DNA of 64,000 nucleotides from Corynebacterium pseudokroppenstedtii (GTDB lineage Bacteria > Actinomycetota > Actinomycetes > Mycobacteriales > Mycobacteriaceae), in the NCBI RefSeq assembly GCF_019754945.1, contig NZ_JAEUWU010000003.1:248001-312000 (forward strand), in the 5' to 3' direction. Of this stretch, positions 23,526 through 33,469 are shown piece after piece. Below the pieces are notes generated by a model. It did no database searches. It worked only from the letters and a program-made list of their open reading frames with translations, and was not told the origin of the DNA. The position numbers and the translations under genes are program-made. Numbering within the stretch: position 1 is the first letter of the stretch; the number at the start of each line of letters is the position of its first letter.

Positions 23526-26246
23526 TTATGCCTTAGTGGGGTCGTCGATGTGGAAGTCCTTCGCAGCTTGATCAGCCACCGAGACGTCGATCTTCCCTTC
23601 CCGGGCCAACCCAGCTAAGACGGCGACGACAATCGACTCCGCGTCGGTGTTGAAGTACCGGCGGGCAGCGGCACGAGTATCGGAGAACCCGAAACCGTCG
23701 CAGCCGAGCACGGTGTAATCACCGGGCACCCACTTGCGGATTGTTTCACCAATCGTCGTATCAAAATCGGACGCAGCAACAAACGGCCCGTGGGCGCCGC
23801 TCAGCTGCTTCTCCAGGAAGGCCGTGCCCACATCCTTCGACGGATGACGCAACTGTTCGCGATCATGGCGGACACCATCACGAGCCAATTCCGTCCACGA
23901 CGTCACCGAGTAGATAGCCGCATCGACGTCGAACTTGTCGGCAAGAATATCGCGGGCCTTCAGAGCAGCCTGCATACCGATGCCCGACGCCATGATGGTC
24001 GCATCCTTACCATCCTGGTACTGGTAAATGCCCTTGTGAACGCCCTCGACGTCGAGGTTCTCCGGCTCAGCGGGCTGGTGTATCGGCTCGTTGTAGCAGG
24101 TGAGGTAGTAGATGACGTTTTCACCAGGGCAATCCCCGTACATGCGTTCAATTCCGCGAGGAATAATGTGCGCCAACTCGTAGGAGAACGCGCAGTCGTA
24201 GGAGACGACGGACGGGTTGGTCGTGGCGAGTGTCAAGCTGTTGCCGTCCATGTGCTGGAGGCCTTCGCCGGTCAAGGTGGTCCGTCCGGCTGTGGCCCCG
24301 ATGAGGAATCCACGTGCCATTTGGTCGCCGGCTGCCCAGATCGAATCACCAGTGCGCTGGAACCCAAACATGGAGTAGAAGATGTACAGCGGAATCATCG
24401 GTTCGCCATGGGTGGCATACGACGTACCCGCCGCCTGGAACTCCGCCACCGATCCGGCCTCATCGATGCCCTCATGCATCATCTGTCCGTCGGTCGCCTC
24501 GGTGTAAGACAGCATCAGGTCATGATCCACAGCCGTGTACCGCTGACCATGCGGGTTGTAAATCTTGTTCGTCGGGAACCAGGAATCCAAACCAAATGTA
24601 CGAGCCTCATCCGGAACAATCGGCACCACGCGACGTTTGATTTCCTTGTCACGCATCAGCGCTTTCATGATGCGGACAATGGCCATCGTGGTAGCCACTT
24701 CCTGCTTGCCGGAATCCTTACGCATCTGCTTGAGCTTGTCCACGCCAGGAACCGAGAGCGGCGTGAACGTGTTGCGTCGCTCCGGCAGGAAACCGCCCAG
24801 CTCTTTCCTGCGCTCCAGCATGTACTTGATTTCGGGGGCGTCGGGGCCGGGGTTGTAGTACGGAGGCAGCTTTGGATCCTTCTCTAATTCCTCATCAGAG
24901 ATCGGAATGTCCTGCTTCGTCCGGAAGAGCTTGAGGTCATCGAGGGTCAGCTTCTTCATCTGGTGAGTGGCGTTGCGGCCCTCGAAGTTGTGGCCCAGGC
25001 CGTAGCCCTTAATCGTGTGGGCCAGAATGACGGTCGGCCGGTCCTTCGTCGCCAAAGCACGCTGGTAGGCGGCGAAAATCTTGCGGTAGTCGTGGCCACC
25101 GCGGCGAAGATGCCAAATGTCCTCATCCGACATATTTTCGACGAGTTTCGCGGTGCGGGGATCGCGGCCGAAGAAGTGCTCGCGGATGTAGGCACCGTCG
25201 TTGGCCTTGAAGGTCTGGAAATCGCCGTCATGCGTGTTGTTCATGAGGTCGACCAGGGCGCCTTCTTTGTCGGCGGCAAAGAGCTTGTCCCACTCACGTC
25301 CCCACACGACCTTGATGACGGACCAGCCGGCTCCGCGGAAGAAGGATTCCAATTCCTGGATGATCTTCGTGTTACCGCGGACAGGGCCGTCGAGACGCTG
25401 TAGGTTACAGTTCACGACGAAGGTGAGGTTGTCCAGGTTGTTGAGCGACGCGATCTGCAGGAGGCCACGCGATTCTGGCTCATCCATCTCGCCATCGCCG
25501 AGGAACGCCCACACGTGCTGCTGTGATGTGTCCTTAATGCCACGGTTAAGGAGGTAGCGGTTGAACCGCGCCTGGAAGATTGCTTCCATGGGGCCGAGTC
25601 CCATGGACACCGTCGGGAACTCCCAGAAGTTGGGCATCCCATGCGGGTGAGGATAGGAGGGGAGGCCACGGTGTTCGCGGGAGACTTCCTGGCGGAAGCC
25701 GTCCATGTCTTCTTCGCTTAGTCGGCCCTCAAGGAATGCACGGGCGTACATTCCGGGCGAAGCATGTCCCTGGAAAAATACCTGGTCCCCGCCGCCCGGA
25801 TGATCCTTGCCTTTGAAGAAGTGGTTAAACCCAACTTCGTAGAGGGGGGCAGCGCCGGCATAGGTGGAAATGTGTCCCCCGACTCCAATACCTGGGCGCT
25901 GAGCGCGGTGAACCATGATCGCCGCATTCCACCGGATCCAGCGGCGATAGCGCTTCTCGATGTCCTCGTCGCCGGGGAACTCGGGCTCCATCGTCGTCGG
26001 AATAGTGTTGACATAGTCGGTCGATGTGAGTGACGGGAGGGAAACGCGTTTCGCCGTTGCGCGCTCAATCATGCGCAACATGATGTAGCGCGCACGATCA
26101 CTATCTGCGTTCTCCAGCATCCCGTCCAGGGACTCAAGCCATTCACGAGTTTCTTCGGGGTCGCTGTCATTGAGGTAGGACGCGACGCCATCACGAATGA
26201 GGGCGAAATTGCTGTCGCGCGACGAATCGGGCGAGGTATCAGTCAT
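23526..26246 (-). CDS. aceE: Pyruvate dehydrogenase E1 component, homodimeric type
   Basis: Thiamine-diphosphate enzyme of 906 residues that decarboxylates pyruvate and passes the acetyl group to the lipoyl arm of E2. The cofactor motif runs from [10 protein letters not shown] (about residue 245) to [46 protein letters not shown] and the C-terminal [15 protein letters not shown] segment are all characteristic. The ATG at 26246 has AGGAG nine bases upstream. It stands alone, with the E2, lipA and lipB genes about 29 kb further along, as in other corynebacteria. It is divergent from the DUF3052 gene. Confidence 0.98.
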   Translation of the reverse strand: MTDTSPDSSRDSNFALIRDGVASYLNDSDPEETREWLESLDGMLENADSDRARYIMLRMIERATAKRVSLPSLTSTDYVNTIPTTMEPEFPGDEDIEKRYRRWIRWNAAIMVHRAQRPGIGVGGHISTYAGAAPLYEVGFNHFFKGKDHPGGGDQVFFQGHASPGMYARAFLEGRLSEEDMDGFRQEVSREHRGLPSYPHPHGMPNFWEFPTVSMGLGPMEAIFQARFNRYLLNRGIKDTSQQHVWAFLGDGEMDEPESRGLLQIASLNNLDNLTFVVNCNLQRLDGPVRGNTKIIQELESFFRGAGWSVIKVVWGREWDKLFAADKEGALVDLMNNTHDGDFQTFKANDGAYIREHFFGRDPRTAKLVENMSDEDIWHLRRGGHDYRKIFAAYQRALATKDRPTVILAHTIKGYGLGHNFEGRNATHQMKKLTLDDLKLFRTKQDIPISDEELEKDPKLPPYYNPGPDAPEIKYMLERRKELGGFLPERRNTFTPLSVPGVDKLKQMRKDSGKQEVATTMAIVRIMKALMRDKEIKRRVVPIVPDEARTFGLDSWFPTNKIYNPHGQRYTAVDHDLMLSYTEATDGQMMHEGIDEAGSVAEFQAAGTSYATHGEPMIPLYIFYSMFGFQRTGDSIWAAGDQMARGFLIGATAGRTTLTGEGLQHMDGNSLTLATTNPSVVSYDCAFSYELAHIIPRGIERMYGDCPGENVIYYLTCYNEPIHQPAEPENLDVEGVHKGIYQYQDGKDATIMASGIGMQAALKARDILADKFDVDAAIYSVTSWTELARDGVRHDREQLRHPSKDVGTAFLEKQLSGAHGPFVAASDFDTTIGETIRKWVPGDYTVLGCDGFGFSDTRAAARRYFNTDAESIVVAVLAGLAREGKIDVSVADQAAKDFHIDDPTKA

Positions 26247-26507
26247 CGACGTGTACTCCTGAACTTGTGGAATGTGGCCAAGATTCTTGGATAATGGCCA
26301 AAATCTTTATCTGAATCGATTCTACGCAGCAGCACTCTTTCCAGCAGAAACCAATCAATTTGGGTGGGGGTGACAGCATTATTGATCCCAGGGGCGTCAT
26401 TCTGGGGGATTCTGGGGGACTTCGTGGGAGAGTCGATGAGATAATTTCACGTAAAAACGGTAACCTCGCTAATAATTCAATCCATATTGTCAAGGAGGCA
26501 CCAAACC

Positions 26508-26930
26508 GTGGGCGAGGCGGCCACGCGCGACAAAGACTTTGCTGATCGCATGGGCGTGACAAAAGGAAACATCATCCTGGAACTCGGGTGGGATGACGAC
26601 TGCGATTCAGCAGTAAGCGAATCACTTGAAGATGCCATAGGCGAACCTCTCTTGGATGACCCCGACACCGACGAAATCGTCGACGTCGTCTTGTTATGGT
26701 GGCGAGACGACGACGGAGACCTCGTTGATGGACTCGTAGATGCCACACGTGCACTAGCGGAAGACGGCCAAATCTGGTTGGTGACCCCAGGAGCAGGGCA
26801 AGCAGGCACCGTTCCGCCGGGAGATATCGCTGAGAACGCTCAATTGGCCGGGCTGGTGCAGACCTCCGCATTGCGGCTGGGGGACTGGCAAGGTTCCTGC
26901 CTGGTTCAGCGTGGGGTGCGTCGGAACTAA
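26508..26930 (+). CDS. DUF3052 family protein
   Basis: A 140-residue acidic protein of the actinobacterial DUF3052 family, which in mycobacteria (Rv2239c) also lies next to aceE. Family segments visible are DKDFADRMGV, LELGWDDDCDS, DVVLLWWRDDDGDLVD, and the C-terminal TSALRLGDWQGSCLVQR. The start is the GTG at 26508 with AAGGAGG at 26492-26498; an upstream in-frame start at 26487 lacks support. The family is small, soluble and uncharacterised; the persistent link with aceE suggests a role connected to pyruvate metabolism, which is inference. Confidence 0.9.
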   Translation: MGEAATRDKDFADRMGVTKGNIILELGWDDDCDSAVSESLEDAIGEPLLDDPDTDEIVDVVLLWWRDDDGDLVDGLVDATRALAEDGQIWLVTPGAGQAGTVPPGDIAENAQLAGLVQTSALRLGDWQGSCLVQRGVRRN

Positions 26931-27129
26931 AGCGGGAATTAACGCAGGCTCCCAAGCTAGAGCAGGTGCTGGCCTTGCGACGTAAGGCCGGTGTTGGTTT
27001 TTTGCGCTCGCTTGCGATTTTCGCCGGTGCGGAAAGTCCGGTTTTCAGCGGTTTTCTCTTTCCAGTACGGCATATGCTAGCTTTGTCTACGGCTTAAGAG
27101 CAGTCAGGCCTTGAGCCATGAGCACTTAA

Positions 27130-27202
27130 GCGCCTTTAGCTCAGCTGGAAGAGCAGCTGGTTTACACCCAGCAGGTCGGCGGTTCGAACCCGTCAGGGCG
27201 CA
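27130..27202 (+). tRNA. tRNA-Val (anticodon TAC)
   Basis: A 73-base cloverleaf. Acceptor GCGCCTT pairs with AGGGCGC (one T-G), anticodon stem GCTGG/CCAGC surrounds TTTACAC with anticodon TAC, and the T arm contains GGTTCGAACCC. Discriminator is A; CCA is not encoded. Confidence 0.95.
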
Positions 27203-27210
27203 CAGCAAAA

Positions 27211-27247
27211 TAAAAACCTCTATTCGCACAGCGGATGGAGGTTTTTG
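27211..27247 (+). terminator. Rho-independent terminator after tRNA-Val
   Basis: AAAACCTC pairs with GAGGTTTT across an approximately 16-base loop, with the T run after the stem. It ends the tRNA-Val transcript; the A run on the 5' side would let it work from the other strand as well. Confidence 0.75.
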
Positions 27248-27402
27248 TCATATAGACCCCCATTTTCACCCTCAGGCTGGGGTAGAGAGCCTGGCTGATA
27301 CATGTACCGGACTCTATGTCGCTGTGGTCGTCTGGGTACACTGCTTGTGACCAACTGCCTTCCATTGCTCACGCGCTGACTTTTTATAAAGGGGTATTCT
27401 CC

Positions 27403-28401
27403 ATGAATCACGAGCCCGGTCGACGTTTGGAGAATTCGACTTCTGGAACTGATGGCGAATGGGGATCCTTTTATACCCCCCCAAATAACGAGCCCGGGAC
27501 TCCAAAAAAGCGGAACCTCATGCCCATTGGCATCGCAGCCGTCATAACGGTCGCTCTTGTCATTGGGGCTTCAATCATTTGGATTGCATTGAAGAATGCC
27601 GATAAGAACAACGGCCAGGATGAATCCGTCGCAGCGGCCAGTAGTGGAACACTGGAAAGCCAGTCAGAGTCACCGCACCAGTTGGCTTCCGCCAACCCCT
27701 CATCTCAATCTGCGTCTGATGATGAAGGTGCAACTGCGACTGATCGTTGCTCTGAATCCTACTTGCGCAAAAATATTCCGCAGATGACCGGCGAACATGA
27801 AGTGGTGTATTGCTACGGGGACTGGTTGTTGTTCGGAGTTCCCCGAACTGACGACGTGAGTTACTACCACTGGGCCAATGGCCACTGGTCCAAATATGAA
27901 CGGGACGGAGTTTCCGGAATCAGCGGATATGGTTGTTACCTTAGCTCACGGTTAGATGCTGATCAGGTGCCATCAGAGATACGATCACGATTCACCGAAT
28001 GCGGCCCCGATGACACCGCGAAGAGCAATCAGTCAGATTCGTCCAGCAACACCGATTCTAATGGCTATATTTCGTCGGTAACCGTCTCGGGCCGGACAGT
28101 GCGTGCCTCGTCGCCGGAGTGTGACGGAAGAAATATTGTTATCAAGAATTCAATCGTTGATACGAATAAAGACGCCACAGCCGGGGATATTTCACGGGCA
28201 CTCGCAGCCAACCCTGGTTCTGAATTTATGACGCCGGGGCATTGCTCGTCATTACGTGGACAGCTCAATGGCGATGACATTTATCCCGTCTACGAAGATT
28301 TCGGCTCCGACAGAAGCGCCATGTGCCAAGAAGCGGGGTCGAGAAGTAACTGGTATCCACGACCCCTCAATGATCGTGGTGACTTTAGCTCCCCGTGCTA
28401 G
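27403..28401 (+). CDS. Membrane-anchored eight-cysteine extracellular protein, copy 1
   Basis: A 332-residue protein of unknown function. A 40-residue cytoplasmic start rich in Gly/Pro/Asn leads into one transmembrane helix (about residues 43-65), a Ser/Gln-rich spacer, then two extracellular domains separated by an Asn/Ser linker. Domain 1 has four Cys (DRC, YCY, GCY, TEC), domain 2 another four (PEC, GHC, MCQ and the final residue, SPC), suggesting two disulfides in each. Domain 2 contains a CDGRNIVIKNSIVD strand pattern. The start is ATG 27403 after AAGGGG; the longer frame from 27316 overlaps the tRNA-terminator spacer. The next gene is a clear paralogue with all eight Cys in the same order. 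Confidence 0.85.
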   Translation: MNHEPGRRLENSTSGTDGEWGSFYTPPNNEPGTPKKRNLMPIGIAAVITVALVIGASIIWIALKNADKNNGQDESVAAASSGTLESQSESPHQLASANPSSQSASDDEGATATDRCSESYLRKNIPQMTGEHEVVYCYGDWLLFGVPRTDDVSYYHWANGHWSKYERDGVSGISGYGCYLSSRLDADQVPSEIRSRFTECGPDDTAKSNQSDSSSNTDSNGYISSVTVSGRTVRASSPECDGRNIVIKNSIVDTNKDATAGDISRALAANPGSEFMTPGHCSSLRGQLNGDDIYPVYEDFGSDRSAMCQEAGSRSNWYPRPLNDRGDFSSPC

Positions 28402-28433
28402 TCACACTGTGATAGCCCACCAAGGATAAAACG

Positions 28434-29411
28434 ATGAGTGGAAACAATCAATGGAACGGCGGAAACGATCAATGGGGTGCTGACGGTGGTGCCCCGAACC
28501 AGCAGGTTCCCCAGCAGCCGAAAAAACGCTCACGTGGCATCCCCCTCTTGTGGACCATTCTGGCGCTGATTGTGATCGCCGCGGTCGTTGTAGTTACGGT
28601 GCAATTCATTAACAACCGTGCCAATAACAACACTTCTGCCGACGGTGGTGCGGCGTCCTCAGAATCCACGACCTCGCCGGCTGAAGAGAATCAGACAACC
28701 AGCTCTGCAGAAGCGGCTGACGATAACGACAGCAAAAGTGGCCCGTCAGTAAGCGAGCGGTGCACCATTGATTATATGCACGAAACCGGTGCGATCTACG
28801 ACGATCTTAATGATGTATTAGAGTGCGACGGCACCTGGGCGATAGCAAACCAGCACGGTACGGATTGGCTTTTTCCGCTTCATTGGACGGGGTCCAAATG
28901 GGAAGCGTATATGCCAGACAAAGATAACCCCAATTCGCATCTAGGTGGCCGATGCTACAGCGATGAAAGAATGCAGCGCGATGGTGTTCCTAAAAACCTT
29001 CAGACCCGGTTTGGTCGGTGCGTGCCTGAATGGACAGAAGAAAAACATTCCAACAATAACAACAGCGACGGAACTATCACCTCGGTGTCGGTTAATGGAA
29101 GCACCCGCTCCATTCGCAATGTCAGGTGTGACGGTGATTATGTCTTGATCGTGCAATCCGTCATCGACCAACCGGGTGGGGACACGAAAGGGAAGTTGCG
29201 GTCAGCGTTGGCGAGCAACTCTGACGCCTATTACACCTACCCCGGTGCCTGCCCGTCATTGCGGAAGAAGGATTCCAGCGGCAACCTGGTCTATCCCGTG
29301 TTAGTCGATTATGGGAACGATCTTGATGCTGTATGCGAGGCCGCTTCAAGGACAAGTGGTGCTTTCCCCCGTCGGCTCAACAATGACGATAGTTATTCAT
29401 CGCCATGCTAA
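28434..29411 (+). CDS. Membrane-anchored eight-cysteine extracellular protein, copy 2
   Basis: A 325-residue paralogue of the preceding gene, 32 bases downstream. It has a Gly/Asn/Gln-rich cytoplasmic start (NNQWNGGNDQWG), one transmembrane helix (about residues 39-60), a Ser/Thr/Glu spacer, domain 1 with four Cys (ERC, LEC, GRC, GRC), an Asn-rich linker and domain 2 with four Cys (VRC, GAC, AVC, and SPC as last residue). Conserved positions include CDG.Y/N-V-I-V, the Tyr-Pro-Val pair before the seventh Cys, and RRLN...YSSPC. The last codons overlap the ATG of cobD by seven bases, which suggests coupling of cobD translation to this gene. Function unknown. Confidence 0.85.
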   Translation: MSGNNQWNGGNDQWGADGGAPNQQVPQQPKKRSRGIPLLWTILALIVIAAVVVVTVQFINNRANNNTSADGGAASSESTTSPAEENQTTSSAEAADDNDSKSGPSVSERCTIDYMHETGAIYDDLNDVLECDGTWAIANQHGTDWLFPLHWTGSKWEAYMPDKDNPNSHLGGRCYSDERMQRDGVPKNLQTRFGRCVPEWTEEKHSNNNNSDGTITSVSVNGSTRSIRNVRCDGDYVLIVQSVIDQPGGDTKGKLRSALASNSDAYYTYPGACPSLRKKDSSGNLVYPVLVDYGNDLDAVCEAASRTSGAFPRRLNNDDSYSSPC

Positions 29412-30358
29412 GCCGTGGTGCGCATCGCTTCCTTCATCTCGCTCCGGAACAATATGGGCTAGCCGGGGGCTTTCTTGCCGACGCTATCCTCGGAGACCCA
29501 GCGTCCTATCACCCCGTGGCATTATTTGGGCGCGCGGCACAAGCCCTGGAAAAGCGGATTTATGCAGATTCCCGTCCACGCGGCGTCGCTTTCGAAGCGT
29601 TGTCAGTCGGTATCCCCGTACTTGTCACCACAGCGCTCGCCGGCCCTCGTCGCACCACACGACACGCGGTTGTGCTCGGCGTCGTCACATTCTTTAGCCT
29701 CGGCGGGACAAGCCTTGCTCGGACAGGAGGCCGGGTTGCCACGGCACTGGAGCAGTACCAATCCGGCATGACTACTATCGACGAGCCACGCCAGTGGGTT
29801 CCGTGGCTGTGTTCCCGCGACCCTAACTCACTCGATGCCGATGGCATTGCCCGCGCTGCGGTCGAGTCCCTGGCCGAAAATACCTCCGATGCCAGCGTCG
29901 GAACCCTGATCTGGGGAGCGCTGGCGGGAGCTCCCGGAGTCGTGGCGCACCGCTGCATTAACATCCTCGACGCGATGGTGGGCTACAAGAGCGACCGATA
30001 TATGAATTTCGGGTGGGCTGCTGCCAAGCTGGACGACCTGGCAAATTGGCCGGTCGCGCGGGTGACAGCGCTCATTCACTCCGCCGTTGGCGGGCGACGA
30101 TCGATCACGGCGTGGCGGAAACAAAACCATCCCAGCCCTAATGCGGGAGTTGTGGAATCTACCGCCGCCGGTGCTTTAGGCGTGCAATTGGGTGGCGCCA
30201 CGCAGTACTCCTACGGAGTTGAAATGCGCCCAGTCATGGGGGAGGGCCCCGCGCCAACTATTGCCGACGTCCGACGCGCGGTCACGCTGTCACGCGGTGT
30301 TCAATACGCGGCCTTGGGGATCGCGCTTGTTCTTCAGCGATGCATGGACCGGCGATAA
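29405..30358 (+). CDS. cobD: Adenosylcobinamide-phosphate synthase CobD/CbiB
   Basis: A 317-residue integral membrane enzyme that joins aminopropanol (or its phosphate) to adenosylcobyric acid. Family motifs: LLxD-type opening (FLADAILGDPASYHPVALFGR), ARAAVESLAENTSDASVGTLIWGAL, the substrate-proximal RCINILDAMVGYKSDRY-type segment, FGWAAAKLDDLANWPVAR, and near the end VQLGGATQYSYG. The ATG at 29405 lies inside the end of the preceding gene. Together with cobC (32 kb) and cobU-cobT-cobS (58-61 kb) it covers the late steps of cobalamin synthesis. Confidence 0.94.
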   Translation: MLSRGAHRFLHLAPEQYGLAGGFLADAILGDPASYHPVALFGRAAQALEKRIYADSRPRGVAFEALSVGIPVLVTTALAGPRRTTRHAVVLGVVTFFSLGGTSLARTGGRVATALEQYQSGMTTIDEPRQWVPWLCSRDPNSLDADGIARAAVESLAENTSDASVGTLIWGALAGAPGVVAHRCINILDAMVGYKSDRYMNFGWAAAKLDDLANWPVARVTALIHSAVGGRRSITAWRKQNHPSPNAGVVESTAAGALGVQLGGATQYSYGVEMRPVMGEGPAPTIADVRRAVTLSRGVQYAALGIALVLQRCMDRR

Positions 30359-30375
30359 CTATAACCAGTCTCCAA

Positions 30376-31500
30376 CTAGAACCGCTCTTCGTCCTTCTTA
30401 AAACGCTGGGCGAAAGCGTTACGGCGTTTAGTTCCCCCGTAGCGGTTATCGTACAAATCCTGCTGATACGTCGGCTCCGGTTGTGAGCCGCGGTCGGTGG
30501 TGTCCTCGTCGGCACTGGATGGTTTGTCCTGACTTCGCTGGTCTGAGGGCACGTGCTCCGACGTCGGTCCTTGGCCTTCCTCGGAGTCCACGCGCTTAAC
30601 CGAGCTAGCATCCTCGCCGGAAATCGTTGCACTCTCTCCAGCATCCCGATCATCGGCAGCTGTCTCGTCGGCTGTTGGCGTGCCATCTGAGGTGATGTCT
30701 TCCTCACCCAGTGCACCGTATTCTTGCTCTTCTTCGCGGGCTTTGCGGCGTTCCCGAATCTCAGCCCACGCAAAATATCCCAGCCCCAGAGGAGCTAAAA
30801 TCCCGAACGTAATCCACTGGATGCCGTAGGACAGGTAGGGGCCAGAATCCAACTGAGGAAGCGGAATAGCGTTGAGCGTCCCCGGCTGATTCTCTTCAAG
30901 CTGGACATAACCTTTAACAAAATTTTCCTGGGGAATCTCTTTCTTATACCAGGATGACGATAGGTTCGTGATCTCTGTGTAGCCATCGTCATGAGTTGTT
31001 TTCGGCTCTTCGGGGGCGGGCTCGTCCAACCGAGTATAGCCTTGGATCGTCACTTTCCCGCTGGGTGGCGGAGCAAAGGACGGAATCCTGCTTCCGGATT
31101 CAGGCCTCACATAGCCGCGGTTCACCATGATGACCGTGCCATCGTCGGCACGGAACGGCGTCAGAATCTGGTACGCGGCATCAGAATTGACCGGGCGATT
31201 GCGCAGCACCAGCTCCTCGTCGGCAAGAAAAGAACCTTGGAGTTTGACGCGCTTCCATTCATTCGATTCGTCGATGGTACCGGTTGGTGCCGACGCCGTC
31301 TTCGTGATGACCTTCGACAAAGGTACGGGGTCCGCATGGAACGCTTTTTCCAACCTGTGATTGGTCGCCTGCGTCCGTGAATTTTTCCCGAGTTGCCACG
31401 GTGCTAGGACTGTGAACGCCACATAGGCGAACGCGATCACCAGGATTGCGGTAATTACCCATCCTGGTTTGAGGAATGTTCGCCAACCCCGTTGAGCCAT
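30376..31500 (-). CDS. SURF1-family cytochrome oxidase assembly protein with acidic tail
   Basis: A 374-residue membrane protein. Two membrane helices (about residues 13-33 and 227-245) flank the SURF1 extracytoplasmic domain with WQLGKNSRTQATN, EWKRVKLQGSFL, VLRNRPVNSDAAYQILTPF and IMVNRGYVRP. SURF1 proteins help insert heme or assemble aa3-type cytochrome c oxidase. After the second helix there is an unusual cytoplasmic tail of about 125 residues, rich in Asp, Glu, Ser and Thr, ending in basic residues. The start at 31500 lies two bases from the stop of the phosphatase gene upstream, and the same pair occurs in mycobacteria (Rv2235/Rv2234). Confidence 0.92.
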   Translation of the reverse strand: MAQRGWRTFLKPGWVITAILVIAFAYVAFTVLAPWQLGKNSRTQATNHRLEKAFHADPVPLSKVITKTASAPTGTIDESNEWKRVKLQGSFLADEELVLRNRPVNSDAAYQILTPFRADDGTVIMVNRGYVRPESGSRIPSFAPPPSGKVTIQGYTRLDEPAPEEPKTTHDDGYTEITNLSSSWYKKEIPQENFVKGYVQLEENQPGTLNAIPLPQLDSGPYLSYGIQWITFGILAPLGLGYFAWAEIRERRKAREEEQEYGALGEEDITSDGTPTADETAADDRDAGESATISGEDASSVKRVDSEEGQGPTSEHVPSDQRSQDKPSSADEDTTDRGSQPEPTYQQDLYDNRYGGTKRRNAFAQRFKKDEERF

Positions 31501-31502
31501 TC

Positions 31503-32000
31503 TTATCGGTCCGATCGATCCTCTAATTCACGTGTCACCCACGACAATAGCCCCGGCAGCGCAGCTTCGATGAAGTGATAAACATCAGTGAAATCCTCTT
31601 TCGTCCCGTAGTAGGGATCCTGCAGTGGTTCATGGCGCCCACCAGCGGGATCGAAGGAGCGAAGGAAACGGATCTTGTGCGACGGGACACCATCATTCCG
31701 GAGGGCACGTCGATGGCCGTCGTCCATGACGATGAACAAGTTCGCGTCGGCAAATTGGGGACCATATTGTTTTGCGCGGTGCTCAGTCCCATCGAGCCCG
31801 TGCTCGCGGAGGGTTTCGACGGCACGATTGTCGGCGCCTTGTCCCACATGCCAGCCACCAAGCCCGCACGATTCCACGCGCACTTGGCTGAGGAGTCCTT
31901 CGCGCTCGAGGGCATCACGCGCCATCACGTCAGCCATCGCCGAACGGCAAATATTACCCGTGCATACGAAGACAATTTTTAAGGTTTCGGTACCCGTCAC
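31503..32000 (-). CDS. ptpA: Low-molecular-weight protein tyrosine phosphatase
   Basis: A 165-residue cytoplasmic phosphatase. The P-loop CX5R motif is in IVFVCTGNICRSAM right at the N-terminus, and the general-acid Asp is in LQDPYYG. Other family segments are GTEHRAKQ and NLFIVMDDGHRRAL. The start is GTG 32000, preceded by AAAGGA six bases away, giving the usual family length; the frame is open up to 32048. Mycobacterial PtpA, its counterpart, occupies the same gene position and is secreted; whether this one is exported cannot be told. It forms a tight pair with the SURF1 gene. Confidence 0.93.
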   Translation of the reverse strand: MTGTETLKIVFVCTGNICRSAMADVMARDALEREGLLSQVRVESCGLGGWHVGQGADNRAVETLREHGLDGTEHRAKQYGPQFADANLFIVMDDGHRRALRNDGVPSHKIRFLRSFDPAGGRHEPLQDPYYGTKEDFTDVYHFIEAALPGLLSWVTRELEDRSDR

Positions 32001-32222
32001 AGGTGATCCTTTCGTGGTGGTGTTGACGCCAACAATGGGGATATCCACGGTGCAGGCAGAGCCTATTGCCGACGCGACTATCTATCGTAGTGGTGGCGTG
32101 GGACTCGCTGAAGTGCGGCATGGGATCAGCAGGGATTGGGATGAGCCGCGCTTGGGATGGGGACCGTGACCTCTGGGTGCTGTTGGGATGGGGGGCCGTG
32201 CCCCGTGGGTACTGTGTTCACT

Positions 32223-33395
32223 GTGAATGACGTGATGAAGATTCATGGGGATCAAGCCGCGCGGGGGGCGGACCTTGATTTCGCAGTGAATGTTCGGCAC
32301 CCTGTGCCCCCGGCGTGGCTGCAGGAGGCCTTGGCACATCGCTTGGGTGATCTCGGCGCGTATCCGTGGGAAGAGCAGGAAACGTGTGAGGTCATCGCCG
32401 ATTTTCATGGGTGTGATCCGTCGGAAATCATGCTTCTTAATGGTGTGGCTGAGGGCTTTTCGTTGCTTCCCCAGATTTTTGGTGGAGGCCGAGTTGCTGC
32501 CACAGGGAGTCCCGCTAGCCGACGGGGGGATGGCGTTCGAGCGGCTCTTCTGCATCCTTCCTTCACCGAGCCCGATCTTGCGCTGACCAGCGCTAATATT
32601 CCGGTCACGCGTGTTATTCGGTGGTCTCTTACCGACGAAGATTGGCCCGGCGTGATTCCTGCCGATGCGAATCTCGTGGTGATTGGTAATCCGACGAATC
32701 CGACAGGAGTTCTTCACCGCCGGGAGGATATTGAGCGGGCGCTGAAACCGGGACGGATCGTTCTGGTGGATGAGGCGTTTATCGATATGGCCACGTCAGG
32801 GCCTACTGATAACACTGATTGCAGTGTTGGTGTGTGTTCTGAAAACCAGTCTGCGAACCAGAGTGAGTGCCCCGAGTCGCTTGTGCCTCATCGGCCGACC
32901 GGGGTGGTGGTAGCACGATCGTTGACGAAGACATTCTCGGTGGCTGGGCTGCGGTGCGGATATTTCGTCGGTGACGCGGACGTGATCGAGAGACTTAGCC
33001 ACGGACGCCCGCCCTGGTCTGTGGGAACGTTGGCATTGGAAGCGATGCGTCAAGCGGTGAGTCCCCGCGGCATCGAGTGGTCCCGACGCGATAAAGAAGA
33101 GATGGTGCGCAACCGGGCGGCGATGGCGGAGGCCTTAACTGCGGCGGGCTGGAATGTTTACCCCTCTGCAGCGCCATTTATGCTGGTCATTCCTCCGGAA
33201 AACGATGGCCCGGCATCGCCGGAATCGACGCGTCGTCTGACTCAGGAACTCGCTGCACACAGCATTGCGGTTCGGCGTACAGACACGTTCCCCGGACTCG
33301 ACGGCAGCGCACTCCGACTAGCTGTGCGGCCCCCGAGTGACGTGGAACAACTCATTGACGCTGTGCAGCACATTCAAAGTAGCCGTCGGGCATAG
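32223..33395 (+). CDS. cobC: CobC-type aminotransferase (threonine-phosphate decarboxylase-like)
   Basis: A class I/II PLP enzyme of about 390 residues in the HisC/CobC branch, matching mycobacterial Rv2231c in order. The PLP lysine is in ARSLTKTFSVAGLRCGY; NPTNPTGVLH, ILVDEAFIDM-like VLVDEAFIDM and the C-terminal LRLAVRPPSD are typical. CobC-like decarboxylases make aminopropanol phosphate for CobD, which fits the nearby cobD; an amino-acid aminotransferase function cannot be excluded. The start is uncertain: GTG 32223 is chosen because residues after it resemble homologues (HGDQAARGADLDFAVNVRHP), whereas ATG 32157 adds a Cys/Gly-rich leader. A segment of about 20 polar residues (NTDCSVGVCSENQSANQSE) interrupts the core. 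Confidence 0.83.
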   Translation: MNDVMKIHGDQAARGADLDFAVNVRHPVPPAWLQEALAHRLGDLGAYPWEEQETCEVIADFHGCDPSEIMLLNGVAEGFSLLPQIFGGGRVAATGSPASRRGDGVRAALLHPSFTEPDLALTSANIPVTRVIRWSLTDEDWPGVIPADANLVVIGNPTNPTGVLHRREDIERALKPGRIVLVDEAFIDMATSGPTDNTDCSVGVCSENQSANQSECPESLVPHRPTGVVVARSLTKTFSVAGLRCGYFVGDADVIERLSHGRPPWSVGTLALEAMRQAVSPRGIEWSRRDKEEMVRNRAAMAEALTAAGWNVYPSAAPFMLVIPPENDGPASPESTRRLTQELAAHSIAVRRTDTFPGLDGSALRLAVRPPSDVEQLIDAVQHIQSSRRA

Positions 33396-33469
33396 CCACG
33401 TGGCCGTCGCGCACACCCACGAAGCGTTATTGCCTCAGTCGTGTCCTAGCCTCATGTCACAATAGGTCT

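Noticed and set aside
23790..24887. A 365-residue open frame antisense to aceE
   Set aside because: It lies wholly opposite a clearly real, highly conserved gene, has Arg/His-rich composition and no recognisable motif; long antisense frames are expected in genes with this codon usage.
26971..27002. GGCCTT/AAGGCC hairpin with T run after the DUF3052 gene as a terminator
   Set aside because: The stem is only six pairs and eight bases separate it from the T run; possible but too weak to list as a feature.
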